Position numbers and translations under genes: made by a program
Notes under the pieces: model-generated
What the model was told of the DNA's origin: nothing
The model's input: the letters and a program-made list of their open reading frames with translations, nothing else
Databases searched by the model: none
Part shown: positions 16,876 to 26,355 of the stretch, in pieces
Numbering within the stretch: the first letter of the stretch is position 1
Layout of the letters: the number at the start of each line of letters is the position of its first letter
NCBI RefSeq assembly: GCF_014636775.1
Contig: NZ_BMEQ01000013.1
Coordinates: forward strand, 1 to 64,000
Direction of reading: 5' to 3'
Length of the DNA stretch: 64,000 nucleotides
From: Kocuria dechangensis
GTDB taxonomy: Bacteria; Actinomycetota; Actinomycetes; Actinomycetales; Micrococcaceae

Positions 16876-18960
16876 TTGGCCACGGCGAAAAAACCCACCA
16901 ACTTCTTCAGGGGACCCTGGTTCTGGGTGCTCCTGGGCGTCCTGGTCCTGTTCCCGATCGTGGGCTCGCTCACGACCGGCGGCGGCGGCCGCGTGGACAC
17001 CAACGTGGGCCTCGAGCTGCTCCAGGACAACAAGGTCTCCGAGGCCAAGATCTACGACGGCCAGCAGAAGGTGGAGCTCCAGCTGAAGGAGGACCTCACC
17101 CTCGACGGCCGCGAGCTCGGGCGCAACGTGGAGTTCTTCTACGTCGCCCCGCGCGGCGACGAGGTCGTCGAGGCGATGAACGCCGCCGACCTCGAGGGCT
17201 TCACGGACCAGCCGGTCGAGAACAACTGGTTCACCGGCCTGCTCAGCTTCCTGCTGCCGTTCCTCATCATCCTCGCGATCTTCTGGTTCGTGTTCTCCCG
17301 CATGCAGGGCGGCGGGTCCCAGGTCATGCGCTTCGGGCGGTCCCGGGCCAAGATGTTCGACAAGGACAACCCCACGGTCACCTTCGCGGACGTCGCCGGC
17401 GCGGACGAGGCCGTCCAGGAGCTCGACGAGATCAAGCAGTTCCTGGTGGAGCGCGAGCGCTTCACCGCGCTCGGGGCCAAGGTCCCCAAGGGCGTGCTGC
17501 TCTACGGTCCCCCCGGCACCGGCAAGACCCTGCTCGCCCGGGCGGTGGCCGGCGAGGCCGGCGTCCCGTTCTTCTCCATCTCGGGCTCCGACTTCGTCGA
17601 GATGTTCGTGGGCGTGGGCGCCTCCCGGGTGCGCGACCTGTTCCAGCAGGCCAAGGAGAACGCCCCCGCGATCATCTTCGTGGACGAGATCGACGCCGTG
17701 GGCCGCCAGCGCGGCGCCGGCATGGGCGGCGGCAACGACGAGCGCGAGCAGACCCTCAACCAGCTGCTCGTGGAGATGGACGGCTTCGACGCCACCACCA
17801 ACGTCATCCTCATCGCGGCGACCAACCGTCCCGACGTCCTCGACCCGGCGCTGCTGCGCCCGGGCCGCTTCGACCGCCAGATCGGCGTGGACGCCCCGGA
17901 CATGAAGGGCCGCCTGCAGATCCTCCGGGTGCACTCCCAGGGCAAGCCGCTGGCGCAGAACGTGGACCTGGCCTCCGTGGCCAAGCGCACCCCCGGCTTC
18001 ACCGGCGCCGAGCTGGCGAACGTCATGAACGAGGCGGCCCTGCTGACCGCCCGCTCCCACGCCCAGCTCATCGACGACCGCGCCGTGGACGAGGCGATCG
18101 ACCGCGTGATCGCCGGCCCGCAGAAGCGCAGCCGCATCATGAAGGAGCTCGAGCGCAAGGTCACCGCGTACCACGAGGGCGGGCACGCGCTCGTGGCCGC
18201 GGCCCTGCGGAACACGGACCCGGTCACCAAGATCACGATCCTGCCGCGCGGCCGGGCCCTGGGCTACACCATGGTCATGCCCCTGGACGACAAGTACTCG
18301 ACGACCCGCAACGAGCTGCTCGACCAGATGGCCTACGCCATGGGCGGGCGCGCCGCCGAGGAGATCGTGTTCCGGGACCCGTCCACGGGCGCGTCCAACG
18401 ACATCCAGAAGGCCACGGACACCGCGCGCAAGATGGTCACCCAGTACGGGATGAGCGCCCGCGTCGGGTCGATCAAGCTGGGCGGGGACCACTCCGAGCC
18501 GTTCCTCGGCCGGGACGCCGCGGGTGGGGGCCGGGAGTACTCCGAGCGCACCGCCGCGATCGTCGACGAGGAGGTGCGGGCCCTGCTCGAGCAGGCCCAC
18601 GACGAGGCGCACGCCATCCTCATGGACAACCGGGAGGTGCTCGACCGGCTGGCCCTCGAGCTGCTCGAGCGCGAGACGCTCAACGAGGCGCAGATCGCGG
18701 ACCTCTTCCGCGACGTCCGCAAGCGGGACCTGCGCCCCGTGTGGCTGTCCAAGGACTCCCGCCCGACCTCCGACGTCCCGCCCGTGGTCACCCAGGCGGA
18801 GCGCGAGGAGGCCCGGCGGCTGCACGCCCAGGACCCCGCCACCCTCGCCCCGCAGGACCAGGCGGCGGCCGCGAGCCCCGAGCACCCGATCGAGGTGCCG
18901 GAGCGCGGGCACTCCGTCCCGCCCGGGGAGGGCGCGGGCTCCAGCAGCACCACCGCCTGA
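16876..18960 (+). CDS. ftsH: ATP-dependent zinc metalloprotease FtsH
   Basis: A 694-residue membrane-anchored AAA+ protease that extracts and degrades membrane and unstable cytoplasmic proteins as a hexamer. Membrane segments flank a small extracytoplasmic domain (residues about 14-30 and 116-137). The AAA domain has Walker A GPPGTGKT (about 211), Walker B IIFVDEID (about 268) and the second region of homology. The peptidase site is HEGGH (about 433), the usual actinobacterial form of HExGH. The C-terminus after about 650 is variable and disordered. The TTG start at 16876 is supported by the RBS and by the conserved [11 protein letters not shown] start. The folate genes follow. Confidence 0.97.
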   Translation: MATAKKPTNFFRGPWFWVLLGVLVLFPIVGSLTTGGGGRVDTNVGLELLQDNKVSEAKIYDGQQKVELQLKEDLTLDGRELGRNVEFFYVAPRGDEVVEAMNAADLEGFTDQPVENNWFTGLLSFLLPFLIILAIFWFVFSRMQGGGSQVMRFGRSRAKMFDKDNPTVTFADVAGADEAVQELDEIKQFLVERERFTALGAKVPKGVLLYGPPGTGKTLLARAVAGEAGVPFFSISGSDFVEMFVGVGASRVRDLFQQAKENAPAIIFVDEIDAVGRQRGAGMGGGNDEREQTLNQLLVEMDGFDATTNVILIAATNRPDVLDPALLRPGRFDRQIGVDAPDMKGRLQILRVHSQGKPLAQNVDLASVAKRTPGFTGAELANVMNEAALLTARSHAQLIDDRAVDEAIDRVIAGPQKRSRIMKELERKVTAYHEGGHALVAAALRNTDPVTKITILPRGRALGYTMVMPLDDKYSTTRNELLDQMAYAMGGRAAEEIVFRDPSTGASNDIQKATDTARKMVTQYGMSARVGSIKLGGDHSEPFLGRDAAGGGREYSERTAAIVDEEVRALLEQAHDEAHAILMDNREVLDRLALELLERETLNEAQIADLFRDVRKRDLRPVWLSKDSRPTSDVPPVVTQAEREEARRLHAQDPATLAPQDQAAAASPEHPIEVPERGHSVPPGEGAGSSSTTA

Positions 18961-19048
18961 GCCGGTCGCGGGCGGGCGGTGTCCTAGGATGGAGCGACGG
19001 CCTGCCGCGACCCGCCGGCCGGCCCCGGAGACCCCGAAGGAGCGCTCG

Positions 19049-19720
19049 TTGCCGCACGAGGCCAGCACGAACGACCCCGCCGCGACCGAGTGGCACCCGC
19101 CGGCGTTCGAGCCGCCGTACCCCGATCCGGACCCCGCTCTCGAGGCCGGGGCCGGGCGCGTGGACCAGGTGCGCGTGGCCGCGGCGGTGCGCGAGCTGCT
19201 GCTGGCCATCGGCGAGGACCCGGACCGGGACGGGCTGCAGGGCACCCCGGGCCGGGTGGCGCGGGCGTGCGCGGAGATGTTCGCGGGCCTGCACCAGGAC
19301 CCGGCGGAGGTGCTCGGCACGACCTTCGACATCGGCCACTCCGAGATGGTCCTCGTCAAGGACATCCCCTTCTACTCCACCTGCGAGCACCACCTGGTCC
19401 CGTTCCACGGCCACGCCCACGTGGGCTACATCCCCGGCCACGACGGGATGGTCACGGGCCTGAGCAAGCTCGCCCGGCTCGTGGACCTCTACGCCCGGCG
19501 CCCGCAGGTCCAGGAGCGGCTGACCACGCAGATCGTCGACGCCATCGTGGAGCACCTCAAGCCGGCCGGCGTCATCGTGGTCGTGGAGTGCGAGCACCTG
19601 TGCATGTCCATGCGCGGGGTCCGCAAGCCGGGCGCGAGGACCGTCACCTCGGCCGTCCGCGGGCAGCTCCGGGAGACCGCGACCCGGGCCGAGGCCATGA
19701 GCCTGATCCTGGGGCGCTGA
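19049..19720 (+). CDS. folE: GTP cyclohydrolase I
   Basis: A 223-residue enzyme that converts GTP to dihydroneopterin triphosphate, the first step of folate synthesis. Zinc-site motifs [10 protein letters not shown] (about residue 110) and [19 protein letters not shown] (near 180) are intact. The TTG at 19049 follows GAAGGAG at good distance; an ATG 60 bases upstream is possible but would sit at the predicted transcript 5' end (TAGGAT at 18985-18990). The first 35 residues are a variable extension. folP begins 4 bases after the stop. Confidence 0.95.
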   Translation: MPHEASTNDPAATEWHPPAFEPPYPDPDPALEAGAGRVDQVRVAAAVRELLLAIGEDPDRDGLQGTPGRVARACAEMFAGLHQDPAEVLGTTFDIGHSEMVLVKDIPFYSTCEHHLVPFHGHAHVGYIPGHDGMVTGLSKLARLVDLYARRPQVQERLTTQIVDAIVEHLKPAGVIVVVECEHLCMSMRGVRKPGARTVTSAVRGQLRETATRAEAMSLILGR

Positions 19721-19724
19721 CCCG

Positions 19725-20666
19725 ATGACGCAGCCGACCGCCGACCGCCCCGCCACCGGCTGGGGCTCCTTCGAGGCCCTGCCCGAGGGGCGGACCCTCG
19801 TCATGGGCATCCTCAACGTCACCCCCGACTCCTTCAGCGACGGCGGGGCGCACGCCGAGCACGGGGCCGCGATCGCCCACGGGCTGCGGCTGATGGCCGA
19901 GGGCGCGGACATCGTCGACGTGGGCGGGGAGTCCACCCGGCCGGGGTCCGAGCGGATCTCCCCGGCGGAGGAGCAGCGCCGGATCCTGCCCGTGGTCGAG
20001 GCGCTCACCGCGGCGGGCGCGGTGCTCAGCGTGGACACCCTCCACCCGGCCACCGCCGAGGCCGTCCTGGACGCCGGGGCGCACATCGTCAACGACGTCT
20101 CGGGGCTGTCCGTCGCCCAGGAGATGATCGACCTCGTGGCCGAGCGGCAGGCCCCCTACGTCCTGATGCACGCCCGGGGCCTGCCCGACGCGCAGGACTC
20201 CCGGGCCGTCTACGACGACGTCGCCGGGGAGGTGCTCGGGGAGCTCGCCGAGCTCACGGGACGCTTCCTGGCGGCCGGCCTGGCCCCCGACAAGCTGATC
20301 CTGGACCCCGGGCTGGGCTTCGCCAAGCGCGGGGCGCAGAACTGGGAGCTGCTGCGGGCGCTGCCGCGCTTCACGGCCACGGGGCACAAGGTGCTCGTGG
20401 CCGCGTCCCGCAAGCGCTTCCTCGGCACCCTGCTCGAGGAGGACGGGGCGGCGCGCCCCGCCGCCGGGCGGGACGCCGCGACCGCGGCCGTCAGCGCCCT
20501 CTCCGCCCGGGGCGGGGCCTGGGGCGTGCGCGTCCACGACGTCCGCACGACCGTCGACGCGGTGGCCGTGGCGCACGCCTGGCGCGGCGTCGAGCCCGCC
20601 GTGCTCCGCCCCGGTGCGGAGCCGGCGACCACGGGGCCCGCGCGGTCCGGGAAGGAACGGGCATGA
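19725..20666 (+). CDS. folP: Dihydropteroate synthase
   Basis: A 313-residue TIM-barrel enzyme that joins 6-hydroxymethyl-dihydropterin pyrophosphate with p-aminobenzoate. Signatures are MGILNVTPDSFSDGG (about residue 27), DVGGESTRPG (about 66) and the C-terminal RVHDVRTTVDAVAVAHAW. It is the target of sulfonamides. The ATG is 4 bases after folE, and the stop overlaps the folB start (ATGA). The tail after about 285 is variable. Confidence 0.96.
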   Translation: MTQPTADRPATGWGSFEALPEGRTLVMGILNVTPDSFSDGGAHAEHGAAIAHGLRLMAEGADIVDVGGESTRPGSERISPAEEQRRILPVVEALTAAGAVLSVDTLHPATAEAVLDAGAHIVNDVSGLSVAQEMIDLVAERQAPYVLMHARGLPDAQDSRAVYDDVAGEVLGELAELTGRFLAAGLAPDKLILDPGLGFAKRGAQNWELLRALPRFTATGHKVLVAASRKRFLGTLLEEDGAARPAAGRDAATAAVSALSARGGAWGVRVHDVRTTVDAVAVAHAWRGVEPAVLRPGAEPATTGPARSGKERA

Positions 20667-21127
20667 ACCGCGTACCGCGCGAGGAGACCGACCCGGGGCG
20701 CGCCCCGCGTCCCGGGGACCGGGCGGGACGCCAGCACGTGCCCCTGGGGTCCACGGGCCCGGCCGACCGCCGGGACCGGATCAACCTGATGGGCATCGGC
20801 GCGGTGGGCTACCACGGCGTCTTCGACCAGGAGAAGCGCAGCGGCCAGCCGTTCTTCGTGGACCTCGTGATGTACCTCGACCTCTCCGAGGCGGCGGCCA
20901 CCGACGACGTCGCCCTCACCGCCCACTACGGGGAGGTGGCCGAGCAGGTCCGGGACATCGTCATCGGCCCGAGCCTGAACCTCCTCGAGACCCTCGCGGA
21001 CCGGATCGCCCGCCACCTGCTGGTGCGCTTCCCGCTCGAGGCCGTGGAGGTCACCGTGCACAAGCCCAAGGCCCCCATCGAGGTGACGTTCTCGGACGTG
21101 TCCGTGACCATCTACCGGGAGCGCTGA
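20663..21127 (+). CDS. folB: Dihydroneopterin aldolase
   Basis: A 154-residue enzyme that cleaves 7,8-dihydroneopterin to 6-hydroxymethyl-dihydropterin and glycolaldehyde. The core starts at about residue 38 (RINLMGIGAVGYHGVFDQEKR) and ends with VTVHKPKAPIEVTF. The first ~37 residues are polar and not part of the usual 120-residue domain, so a later start is possible, but the ATGA overlap with folP supports the one given. Confidence 0.93.
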   Translation: MNRVPREETDPGRAPRPGDRAGRQHVPLGSTGPADRRDRINLMGIGAVGYHGVFDQEKRSGQPFFVDLVMYLDLSEAAATDDVALTAHYGEVAEQVRDIVIGPSLNLLETLADRIARHLLVRFPLEAVEVTVHKPKAPIEVTFSDVSVTIYRER

Positions 21128-21128
21128 G

Positions 21129-21647
21129 ATGGGCGTGCGGGCGGTCCTCGCGCTGGGCGCCAACCTCGGGGACCCCACCGCGACGCTGCGGCAGGCCGCG
21201 CTCGACCTCGGGGCCCACCCCCGCATCGACCTGCTGCGCGCCTCGCCCGTGGTCCGCTCCAAGCCCGTGGGCGGGCCCGAGGGGCAGGACGACTACTACA
21301 ACGCGGTCGTGGAGGTGGGCACCGAGCTCAGCCCGTTCGAGCTGCTGCGCGCGTGCCAGGACGTCGAGGAGCGCCACCACCGGACCCGGACCCAGCGCTG
21401 GGGACCGCGCACCCTCGACGTCGACATCGTCGTCTACGGGGACCTGCACCTGGACGAGCCGGACCTCACCGTCCCGCACCTGCGCGCGCACACCCGCGCC
21501 TTCGTGCTGGTGCCCTGGGCCCTGATGGACGGCGGCGCCCGGCTCGGGTGCCGCAGCGTCGTCGAGCTCGCCCGCCGGGCCCCCGACCTCGGCGGCCTCG
21601 GCCCGGACGTGACCCCCCTGCTGCCCGACGGCCCGGGCACGGACTGA
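21129..21647 (+). CDS. folK: HPPK (6-hydroxymethyl-dihydropterin pyrophosphokinase)
   Basis: A 172-residue enzyme that transfers pyrophosphate from ATP to 6-hydroxymethyl-dihydropterin, supplying FolP. Conserved segments are LALGANLGD at the N-terminus, GGPEGQDDYYNAVVEV (about 50) and RWGPRTLDVDIVVYG (about 92), which carries the metal-binding aspartates. It starts 1 base after the folB stop and so completes a tightly packed folE-P-B-K set. Confidence 0.95.
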   Translation: MGVRAVLALGANLGDPTATLRQAALDLGAHPRIDLLRASPVVRSKPVGGPEGQDDYYNAVVEVGTELSPFELLRACQDVEERHHRTRTQRWGPRTLDVDIVVYGDLHLDEPDLTVPHLRAHTRAFVLVPWALMDGGARLGCRSVVELARRAPDLGGLGPDVTPLLPDGPGTD

Positions 21648-21657
21648 GGGGGCCGCC

Positions 21658-22263
21658 GTGCACGTCCTCACCGTCCCCGCACTGCTGATGTGCGCCGCGG
21701 TCGCCGGCGCCGTGGGCTGGAGCGCCAACCGGGTCTCCTCGACCGCCGGCGGGCCGCTGCTGATCCTGCCGTGGGCGTCCCTGACCGCGCTCGCCGCCGT
21801 CGCCGTCGTGCTCGTCGTGCTCGGCCTGCGCGTGAAGCGCTACCAGGAGGGGCGGCGGGCCGAGAGCTACGACCCGCTCGTGGCGGCCCGCACCGCCGCG
21901 GGCGCCCAGGCCGTCGCCTGGGCGGGCTCGATGCTCGCCGGCTGGCACGCAGCCGTCGCCGTCGAGCAGCTCGCCCTCGTGCCCCTGCGCTCCGACCAGG
22001 GCCCCCTGTGGGTGTGCCTGGCCCACGTGGTCGCCGGGGCCGTGCTCGTCCTGGTGGGCTGGGTGGTGGAGGGGTTCTGCAAGCTGCCCCCGGACGATCC
22101 CGACGCCGAGGAGGACGCCGAGTACCGTAGGGGGCGGGACACCGAGCTGCCCGAGGGAGAAGGGGGATATGCCCGTGAGAGAGGGGAACGGCCCCGTGCG
22201 CGGCCCGGCGGGCGGCTTCCCGGCGGAGCCGTCGAGCGTCCCCGGACCCGCCGCGCCCGCTGA
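21658..22263 (+). CDS. DUF3180 membrane protein
   Basis: A 201-residue protein with four hydrophobic segments in residues about 1-140 and an Arg/Gly-rich tail. It matches the actinobacterial DUF3180 family regularly found just after folK; its function is unknown. The GTG at 21658 follows GAGGGGG. The last 95 bases overlap the next gene in another frame, so the tail is probably non-conserved. Confidence 0.8.
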   Translation: MHVLTVPALLMCAAVAGAVGWSANRVSSTAGGPLLILPWASLTALAAVAVVLVVLGLRVKRYQEGRRAESYDPLVAARTAAGAQAVAWAGSMLAGWHAAVAVEQLALVPLRSDQGPLWVCLAHVVAGAVLVLVGWVVEGFCKLPPDDPDAEEDAEYRRGRDTELPEGEGGYARERGERPRARPGGRLPGGAVERPRTRRAR

Positions 22264-22801
22264 TCCCGGGCCCGCCGCCCCGCCGCCCCTGCGCAACCGG
22301 GCCATCGACCCCGAGGGCCTCGTCTGGACCCGGGTCTCCCCGAAGCACGTCTCCGTCACGGTGCTCTCCGCGCTGGCCGGCACCCTGTTCTGGACGGCGG
22401 CCCTCGGCTGGCCGGCCGTCCTGGCCGCCACCGGGATCTGGCCCCGCGCGCTGCTGCCCTGGGTGCTGGTCCCCCCGGCCGTGGCCCTCGCCGCGGGCGG
22501 GCTCTCCGTGCTCCTGGCCCCGCGCCGGGTCCGCGCCCTCGGCTACGCCGAGCGCGGCGAGGACCTGCTCGTGCGCCGGGGGCTGCTCTACCAGCGGGTG
22601 ACCGTCATCCCGTACGGGCGGATGCAGTACGTGGACGTGTCGGTCTCCCCGCTCCAGCGGGCCTTCGGGCTCGCCACCGTGAAGCTGCACACCGCCGCCG
22701 TCGGGGCCCACGCGGAGATCCCCGGCGTGGCGCACGCCGAGGCCTCCCGGCTCCGGGAGCGGCTCACCGCGCGCGGCGAGGCCCTCCTGGCGGGGCTGTG
22801 A
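22169..22801 (+). CDS. PH-domain membrane protein (YdbS-like)
   Basis: A 210-residue protein. A Pro/Gly-rich leader of about 50 residues precedes two adjacent hydrophobic segments (about 55-115) and a bacterial PH domain (GLLYQRVTVIPYGRMQYVDVS). It resembles YdbS, which acts with YdbT at the membrane by an unclear mechanism. The ATG at 22169 follows AGAAGGGGG, which supports a start inside the DUF3180 gene; a later start would lose only the unconserved leader. It is coupled to the next gene by GTGA. Confidence 0.8.
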   Translation: MPVREGNGPVRGPAGGFPAEPSSVPGPAAPADPGPAAPPPLRNRAIDPEGLVWTRVSPKHVSVTVLSALAGTLFWTAALGWPAVLAATGIWPRALLPWVLVPPAVALAAGGLSVLLAPRRVRALGYAERGEDLLVRRGLLYQRVTVIPYGRMQYVDVSVSPLQRAFGLATVKLHTAAVGAHAEIPGVAHAEASRLRERLTARGEALLAGL

Positions 22802-24342
22802 CCGGAGCCGTCCCGCCCGGGCCGCCGTGGCACCGCGTCCACCCCCTGACCCCGGTCGTCAAGGGCTGGCTCGCGATGCTCGTGCTCGCGGGGGCCTTCC
22901 TCAACATCGTGGTGGACGACCTCCTGGGCGCCTACCTCGGCGGCCCCGACGTCCCGGGGTCCCAGGAGCTCGACCCGGGCGCGCTCGGCGGGGCCTTCTG
23001 GTGGGTGCTGGCCGGGCTCCTCGCGCTCCTGCTGGGCGTGTTCGCGGCGGTGGTGCTGGTGGCGTGGTGGTTCACCCGCTACCAGGTCACCCCGGAGCAC
23101 GTGCGGGTCCGCTCGGGCGTCCTGTTCCGGCAGGAGCGGCAGGCCCGGCTGGACCGGGTCCAGGCCATCGACATCCACCGCCCGCTCCTGCCGCGGCTCC
23201 TGGGCCTCGCCGAGCTGAAGTTCGAGGTCGCCGACGCAGGGCAGTCCGCCGTCTCCCTGGCCTACCTCACCCACCCCCAGGCGCGCCTGCTCCGCAGCGA
23301 GCTGCTGGGCCGGATCGGGCTCGCCGGCCCGGCCACCGCGGTGCCGGGCCCCGCCGGCGCGCCCGGAGCAGCGGGCGCGGCCGGTGGTCCCGGCGCGGGA
23401 CCGCCGCTCCGGCGGCCCCCGTGGGCGCCGCACGGGGAGGAGGAGCTCCCCGTGCTGCGGGTCCCGCCGGCGCGGCTGATCGGCTCCGTGTCGGCGTCGG
23501 GCTCCGCCGTCGTCCTGGCCGTGCTGCTGGCGGCTGCCCCCGCGGCCCTGCTGCTGGACCCCGTGGGCGGTCCGGGGGTCCTCGTGGCCTGGCTGCCGGG
23601 CCTCATCAGCTTCGGGGCGGTCCTGTACCGCCGCCTCGAGCAGGGCTACGACTTCCGCCTGCTGCGCATCCCCGAGGGCCTGCGGGTGCGCTACGGACTG
23701 TTCAACGTCCGCTCCCAGACCGTGCCCACCGGCCGGATCCAGGCCGTCGGGGTGGACCAGCCCGTGCTGTGGCGGCCCTTCGGCTGGTACCGGGTGCGGG
23801 TCAACGTGGCCGGCTACGGCGCCTCGGCGGGGGAGGAGGACGCCCTGCGCTCCACCCTCCTGCCCGTCGGCACCCTCCCCGAGGTGCGCGCCGTCCTGGC
23901 GCTCGCCCTGCCGCGCGTCCACGACGGGGAGCTCACGGCGCTGCTGGGGGAGGGGCTGCACGGCCTCGGGGCGCAGGGCCGCTACACCACCTCCCCGCGC
24001 CGCGCCCGGTGGGTCGACCCCCTGGTGCACCGCCGCACCGGCTTCGCCGCCACCGACGAGGTCCTGGCCGTGCGCTCCGGGCGGCTGGGCCGGCGCACCG
24101 CCGTCCTGCCCCACGAGAAGACCCAGTCCGTGGCGGTCAGCCAGGGGCCCCTCGAGCGGGCGCTGGGCCTCGCCGACGTGCACCTGCACTCGACGCCGGG
24201 ACCCGTGACCGTCCTGGTCCCCCACCTGGACACCGCCGACGCGCGCGCCCTGGCCGCCGCGCAGGCCGAGCACGCGGCCGGCGCCCGTAGACTGGCCGAC
24301 GGCCCGCACCGTCCCCGAGACCCCCAGCAGGAGAGAGCATGA
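22798..24342 (+). CDS. PH-domain membrane protein (YdbT-like)
   Basis: A 514-residue protein with repeated bacterial PH modules (each with an RxxRxQxVxV-like segment such as [17 protein letters not shown]) separated by paired membrane segments. It is the larger partner of the YdbS/YdbT pair. A Pro/Gly/Ala-rich linker lies at about 180-205. The GTG start overlaps the YdbS-like stop, and its own stop overlaps the next ATG, so the genes are tightly coupled. The pair is conserved behind folate genes in actinobacteria; molecular function is unknown. Confidence 0.82.
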   Translation: MTGAVPPGPPWHRVHPLTPVVKGWLAMLVLAGAFLNIVVDDLLGAYLGGPDVPGSQELDPGALGGAFWWVLAGLLALLLGVFAAVVLVAWWFTRYQVTPEHVRVRSGVLFRQERQARLDRVQAIDIHRPLLPRLLGLAELKFEVADAGQSAVSLAYLTHPQARLLRSELLGRIGLAGPATAVPGPAGAPGAAGAAGGPGAGPPLRRPPWAPHGEEELPVLRVPPARLIGSVSASGSAVVLAVLLAAAPAALLLDPVGGPGVLVAWLPGLISFGAVLYRRLEQGYDFRLLRIPEGLRVRYGLFNVRSQTVPTGRIQAVGVDQPVLWRPFGWYRVRVNVAGYGASAGEEDALRSTLLPVGTLPEVRAVLALALPRVHDGELTALLGEGLHGLGAQGRYTTSPRRARWVDPLVHRRTGFAATDEVLAVRSGRLGRRTAVLPHEKTQSVAVSQGPLERALGLADVHLHSTPGPVTVLVPHLDTADARALAAAQAEHAAGARRLADGPHRPRDPQQERA

Positions 24343-25277
24343 CCCACCCATCCCACCGCCCGGGACGACTGGGGGTCGGGGTCGTCAGCGCCGGCAAGGT
24401 GGGTGCCGTCCTGGGGGCCGCCCTGCGCGCGGCGGGACACGCCGTGGTCGGGGTCAACGCCGTCTCCGAGGCCAGCCGCGAGCGCGCCGAGCTCCTCCTG
24501 CCGGACGTGCCCGTCCTCGACGTCCCCGCCGTCCTCGAGCGCTCCGAGCTCGTCCTGCTCGCCGTCCCCGACGACGAGCTGCCCGGGCTCGTGCAGGGCC
24601 TGGCCGACGCCGGGCTGTGGCAGGCGGGCCAGCTGGTGGTGCACACCTCCGGGCGCTGGGGGACCGGTGTCCTGGAGCCGGCCCGCCGGGCCGGGGCCAT
24701 CCCCCTGGCGATCCACCCCGCGATGACCTTCACGGGGCTCAGCCTCGACCTCGCCCGCCTGAACGACTGCTCGTTCGGGATCACGGCGCCCGCCCCCGTC
24801 CTCCCCATCGCCCAGGCGCTCGTGGTGGAGATGGGCGCGGAGCCGGTCGTGGTGGCCGAGGCCGACCGCCCGCTCTACCACGCGGCCCTCGCCCACGGGT
24901 CGAACCACCTCATGACGGTGGCGGGCCAGTCGATGCAGGTGCTGCGCGACATCGGCGTGGAGCACCCCGACCGCGTCCTCGGGCCGCTGCTCCGGGCCAC
25001 CCTCGACAACGCCATGGCCGCCGGGGAGGCCGCCCTCACCGGGCCCGTGGCCCGCGGGGACGCCGGGACGGTCGCCGCGCACCGCGGCGCGCTCGACGAG
25101 TACGCGCACGGCCACGGGGGCGACGACGTCCTGCTCGCCTACCTCGACCTCGCCCGCGTCACCGCCCGCCGCGCCCTGGACCGCGGCTTCCTGGACCGCG
25201 CCCGCTACGACGCGGTGCTCGCCGCCCTCGAGCTCACCGGCGGCACCGACGGCACCGATGGAAAGGACACCCCGTGA
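24339..25277 (+). CDS. DUF2520 Rossmann-like oxidoreductase
   Basis: A 312-residue protein with an N-terminal NAD(P)-binding Rossmann fold ([21 protein letters not shown]) and a C-terminal helical DUF2520 domain. It resembles ketopantoate and pyrroline-carboxylate reductases. Its position directly upstream of panC, with a GTGA overlap, makes a role in pantoate supply possible; that is inference from context and fold, not from specific residues. A TDGTDGKD stretch near the end is low complexity. Confidence 0.78.
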   Translation: MTHPSHRPGRLGVGVVSAGKVGAVLGAALRAAGHAVVGVNAVSEASRERAELLLPDVPVLDVPAVLERSELVLLAVPDDELPGLVQGLADAGLWQAGQLVVHTSGRWGTGVLEPARRAGAIPLAIHPAMTFTGLSLDLARLNDCSFGITAPAPVLPIAQALVVEMGAEPVVVAEADRPLYHAALAHGSNHLMTVAGQSMQVLRDIGVEHPDRVLGPLLRATLDNAMAAGEAALTGPVARGDAGTVAAHRGALDEYAHGHGGDDVLLAYLDLARVTARRALDRGFLDRARYDAVLAALELTGGTDGTDGKDTP

Positions 25278-26131
25278 GGACCACCACCGCCCCGCAGGTC
25301 TGCCGCGGCATCGCCGACTTCCGGGCCGCCCTGGCCGAGCGGCTCGGCGCGCTTCCGGGCGAGGCGTCGCTGGGGCTCGTCCCCACGATGGGCGCCCTGC
25401 ACGAGGGCCACGGCCACCTGGTGCGCCTGGCCCGGGAGGAGAACGCCGTCGTCGCCGTCTCCGTCTTCGTCAACCCCCTGCAGTTCGGCCCGGACGAGGA
25501 CTTCGAGCGCTACCCCCGCACCCTGGACGCCGACGTCGAGCTGCTCTCCCGGTTCGGGGCGGACCTCGTCTTCGCGCCCGCCACCGAGGAGATGTACCCG
25601 GACGGGGAGCCGCTCGTGCGGGTCACCGCCGGCCGCCTCGGCGCGGTGCTCGACGGCGCCAGCCGGCCCGGTCACTTCGACGGCGCCCTCACCGTGGTCA
25701 ACAAGCTCCTGCACATCGCTGCCCCGCCCGTGCCGGCCCGCTTCCGGGCCTACTTCGGGGAGAAGGACGCCCAGCAGCTGCTCCTGGTGCGCCGCATGGT
25801 CCTCGACTTCGACCTGCCCGCGGAGATCCGCCCGGTCCCGATCGTGCGCGACGCCGACGGGCTCGCCCTCTCCTCCCGCAACCGGTACCTCGACGCCGGC
25901 CAGCGCCGCTCCGCGCTCGTGCTCTCCCGCACCCTGCGGGCGCTCGCCGCGGGGGAGCTCGGCCTGGACGCCGCCCGCGCCCGGATCGAGGCCGAGGACC
26001 AGGTCCGGCTGGACTACCTCGTCGTCGTCGACCCCGCCACCCTCGCCCCCGTGCCGCCGGCCCCCGGCGCGCTCGCGCTCGTGGCCGCGCACGTGGGCAC
26101 CACACGGCTGATCGACAACCTCGTGCTCTGA
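25274..26131 (+). CDS. panC: Pantothenate synthetase
   Basis: A 285-residue ligase that condenses pantoate with beta-alanine using ATP to form pantothenate, the CoA precursor. The HIGH-like motif lies in [15 protein letters not shown] (about residue 39); [28 protein letters not shown] and LSSRNRYL (KMSKS-equivalent region) are all present. The GTG at 25274 overlaps the DUF2520 stop. It ends the folate-pantothenate block; the next gene has its own promoter region. Confidence 0.96.
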   Translation: MRTTTAPQVCRGIADFRAALAERLGALPGEASLGLVPTMGALHEGHGHLVRLAREENAVVAVSVFVNPLQFGPDEDFERYPRTLDADVELLSRFGADLVFAPATEEMYPDGEPLVRVTAGRLGAVLDGASRPGHFDGALTVVNKLLHIAAPPVPARFRAYFGEKDAQQLLLVRRMVLDFDLPAEIRPVPIVRDADGLALSSRNRYLDAGQRRSALVLSRTLRALAAGELGLDAARARIEAEDQVRLDYLVVVDPATLAPVPPAPGALALVAAHVGTTRLIDNLVL

Positions 26132-26195
26132 GCGCCCCCGGCCCGTTTCCTCGGGGTCTCCTGATGCCGAGGGGACGCGTGTGGTGCTCGCTCCT

Positions 26196-26301
26196 GCCGA
26201 GGGGTCGGGACCTGCCGGAACCTGCAACGCATACCGGCCGATCACGACCCCTCGGCGCGGGGAGCTGCGGGAGGCGACCCCTCGACCCGGGGGAGCTGCG
26301 G
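26196..26301. repeat. Inverted and direct repeats upstream of lysS
   Basis: GCCGAGGGGTCG (26196-26207) and CGACCCCTCGGC (26245-26256) form a perfect 12-bp inverted repeat with a 37-base loop. The right arm is part of a 26-base segment (26245-26270) repeated nearly intact at 26275-26301. Either a panC terminator or a regulatory leader is possible. Confidence 0.5.
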
Positions 26302-26355
26302 CGGTCCTCGCCGGCCCGGCCGGGGATTTGACCCACCGCGTTATCCTGGACAACT

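Noticed and set aside
18169-18186. FtsH HEGGH instead of HEAGH as an active-site change
   Set aside because: This form is usual in actinobacterial FtsH and keeps all zinc ligands.
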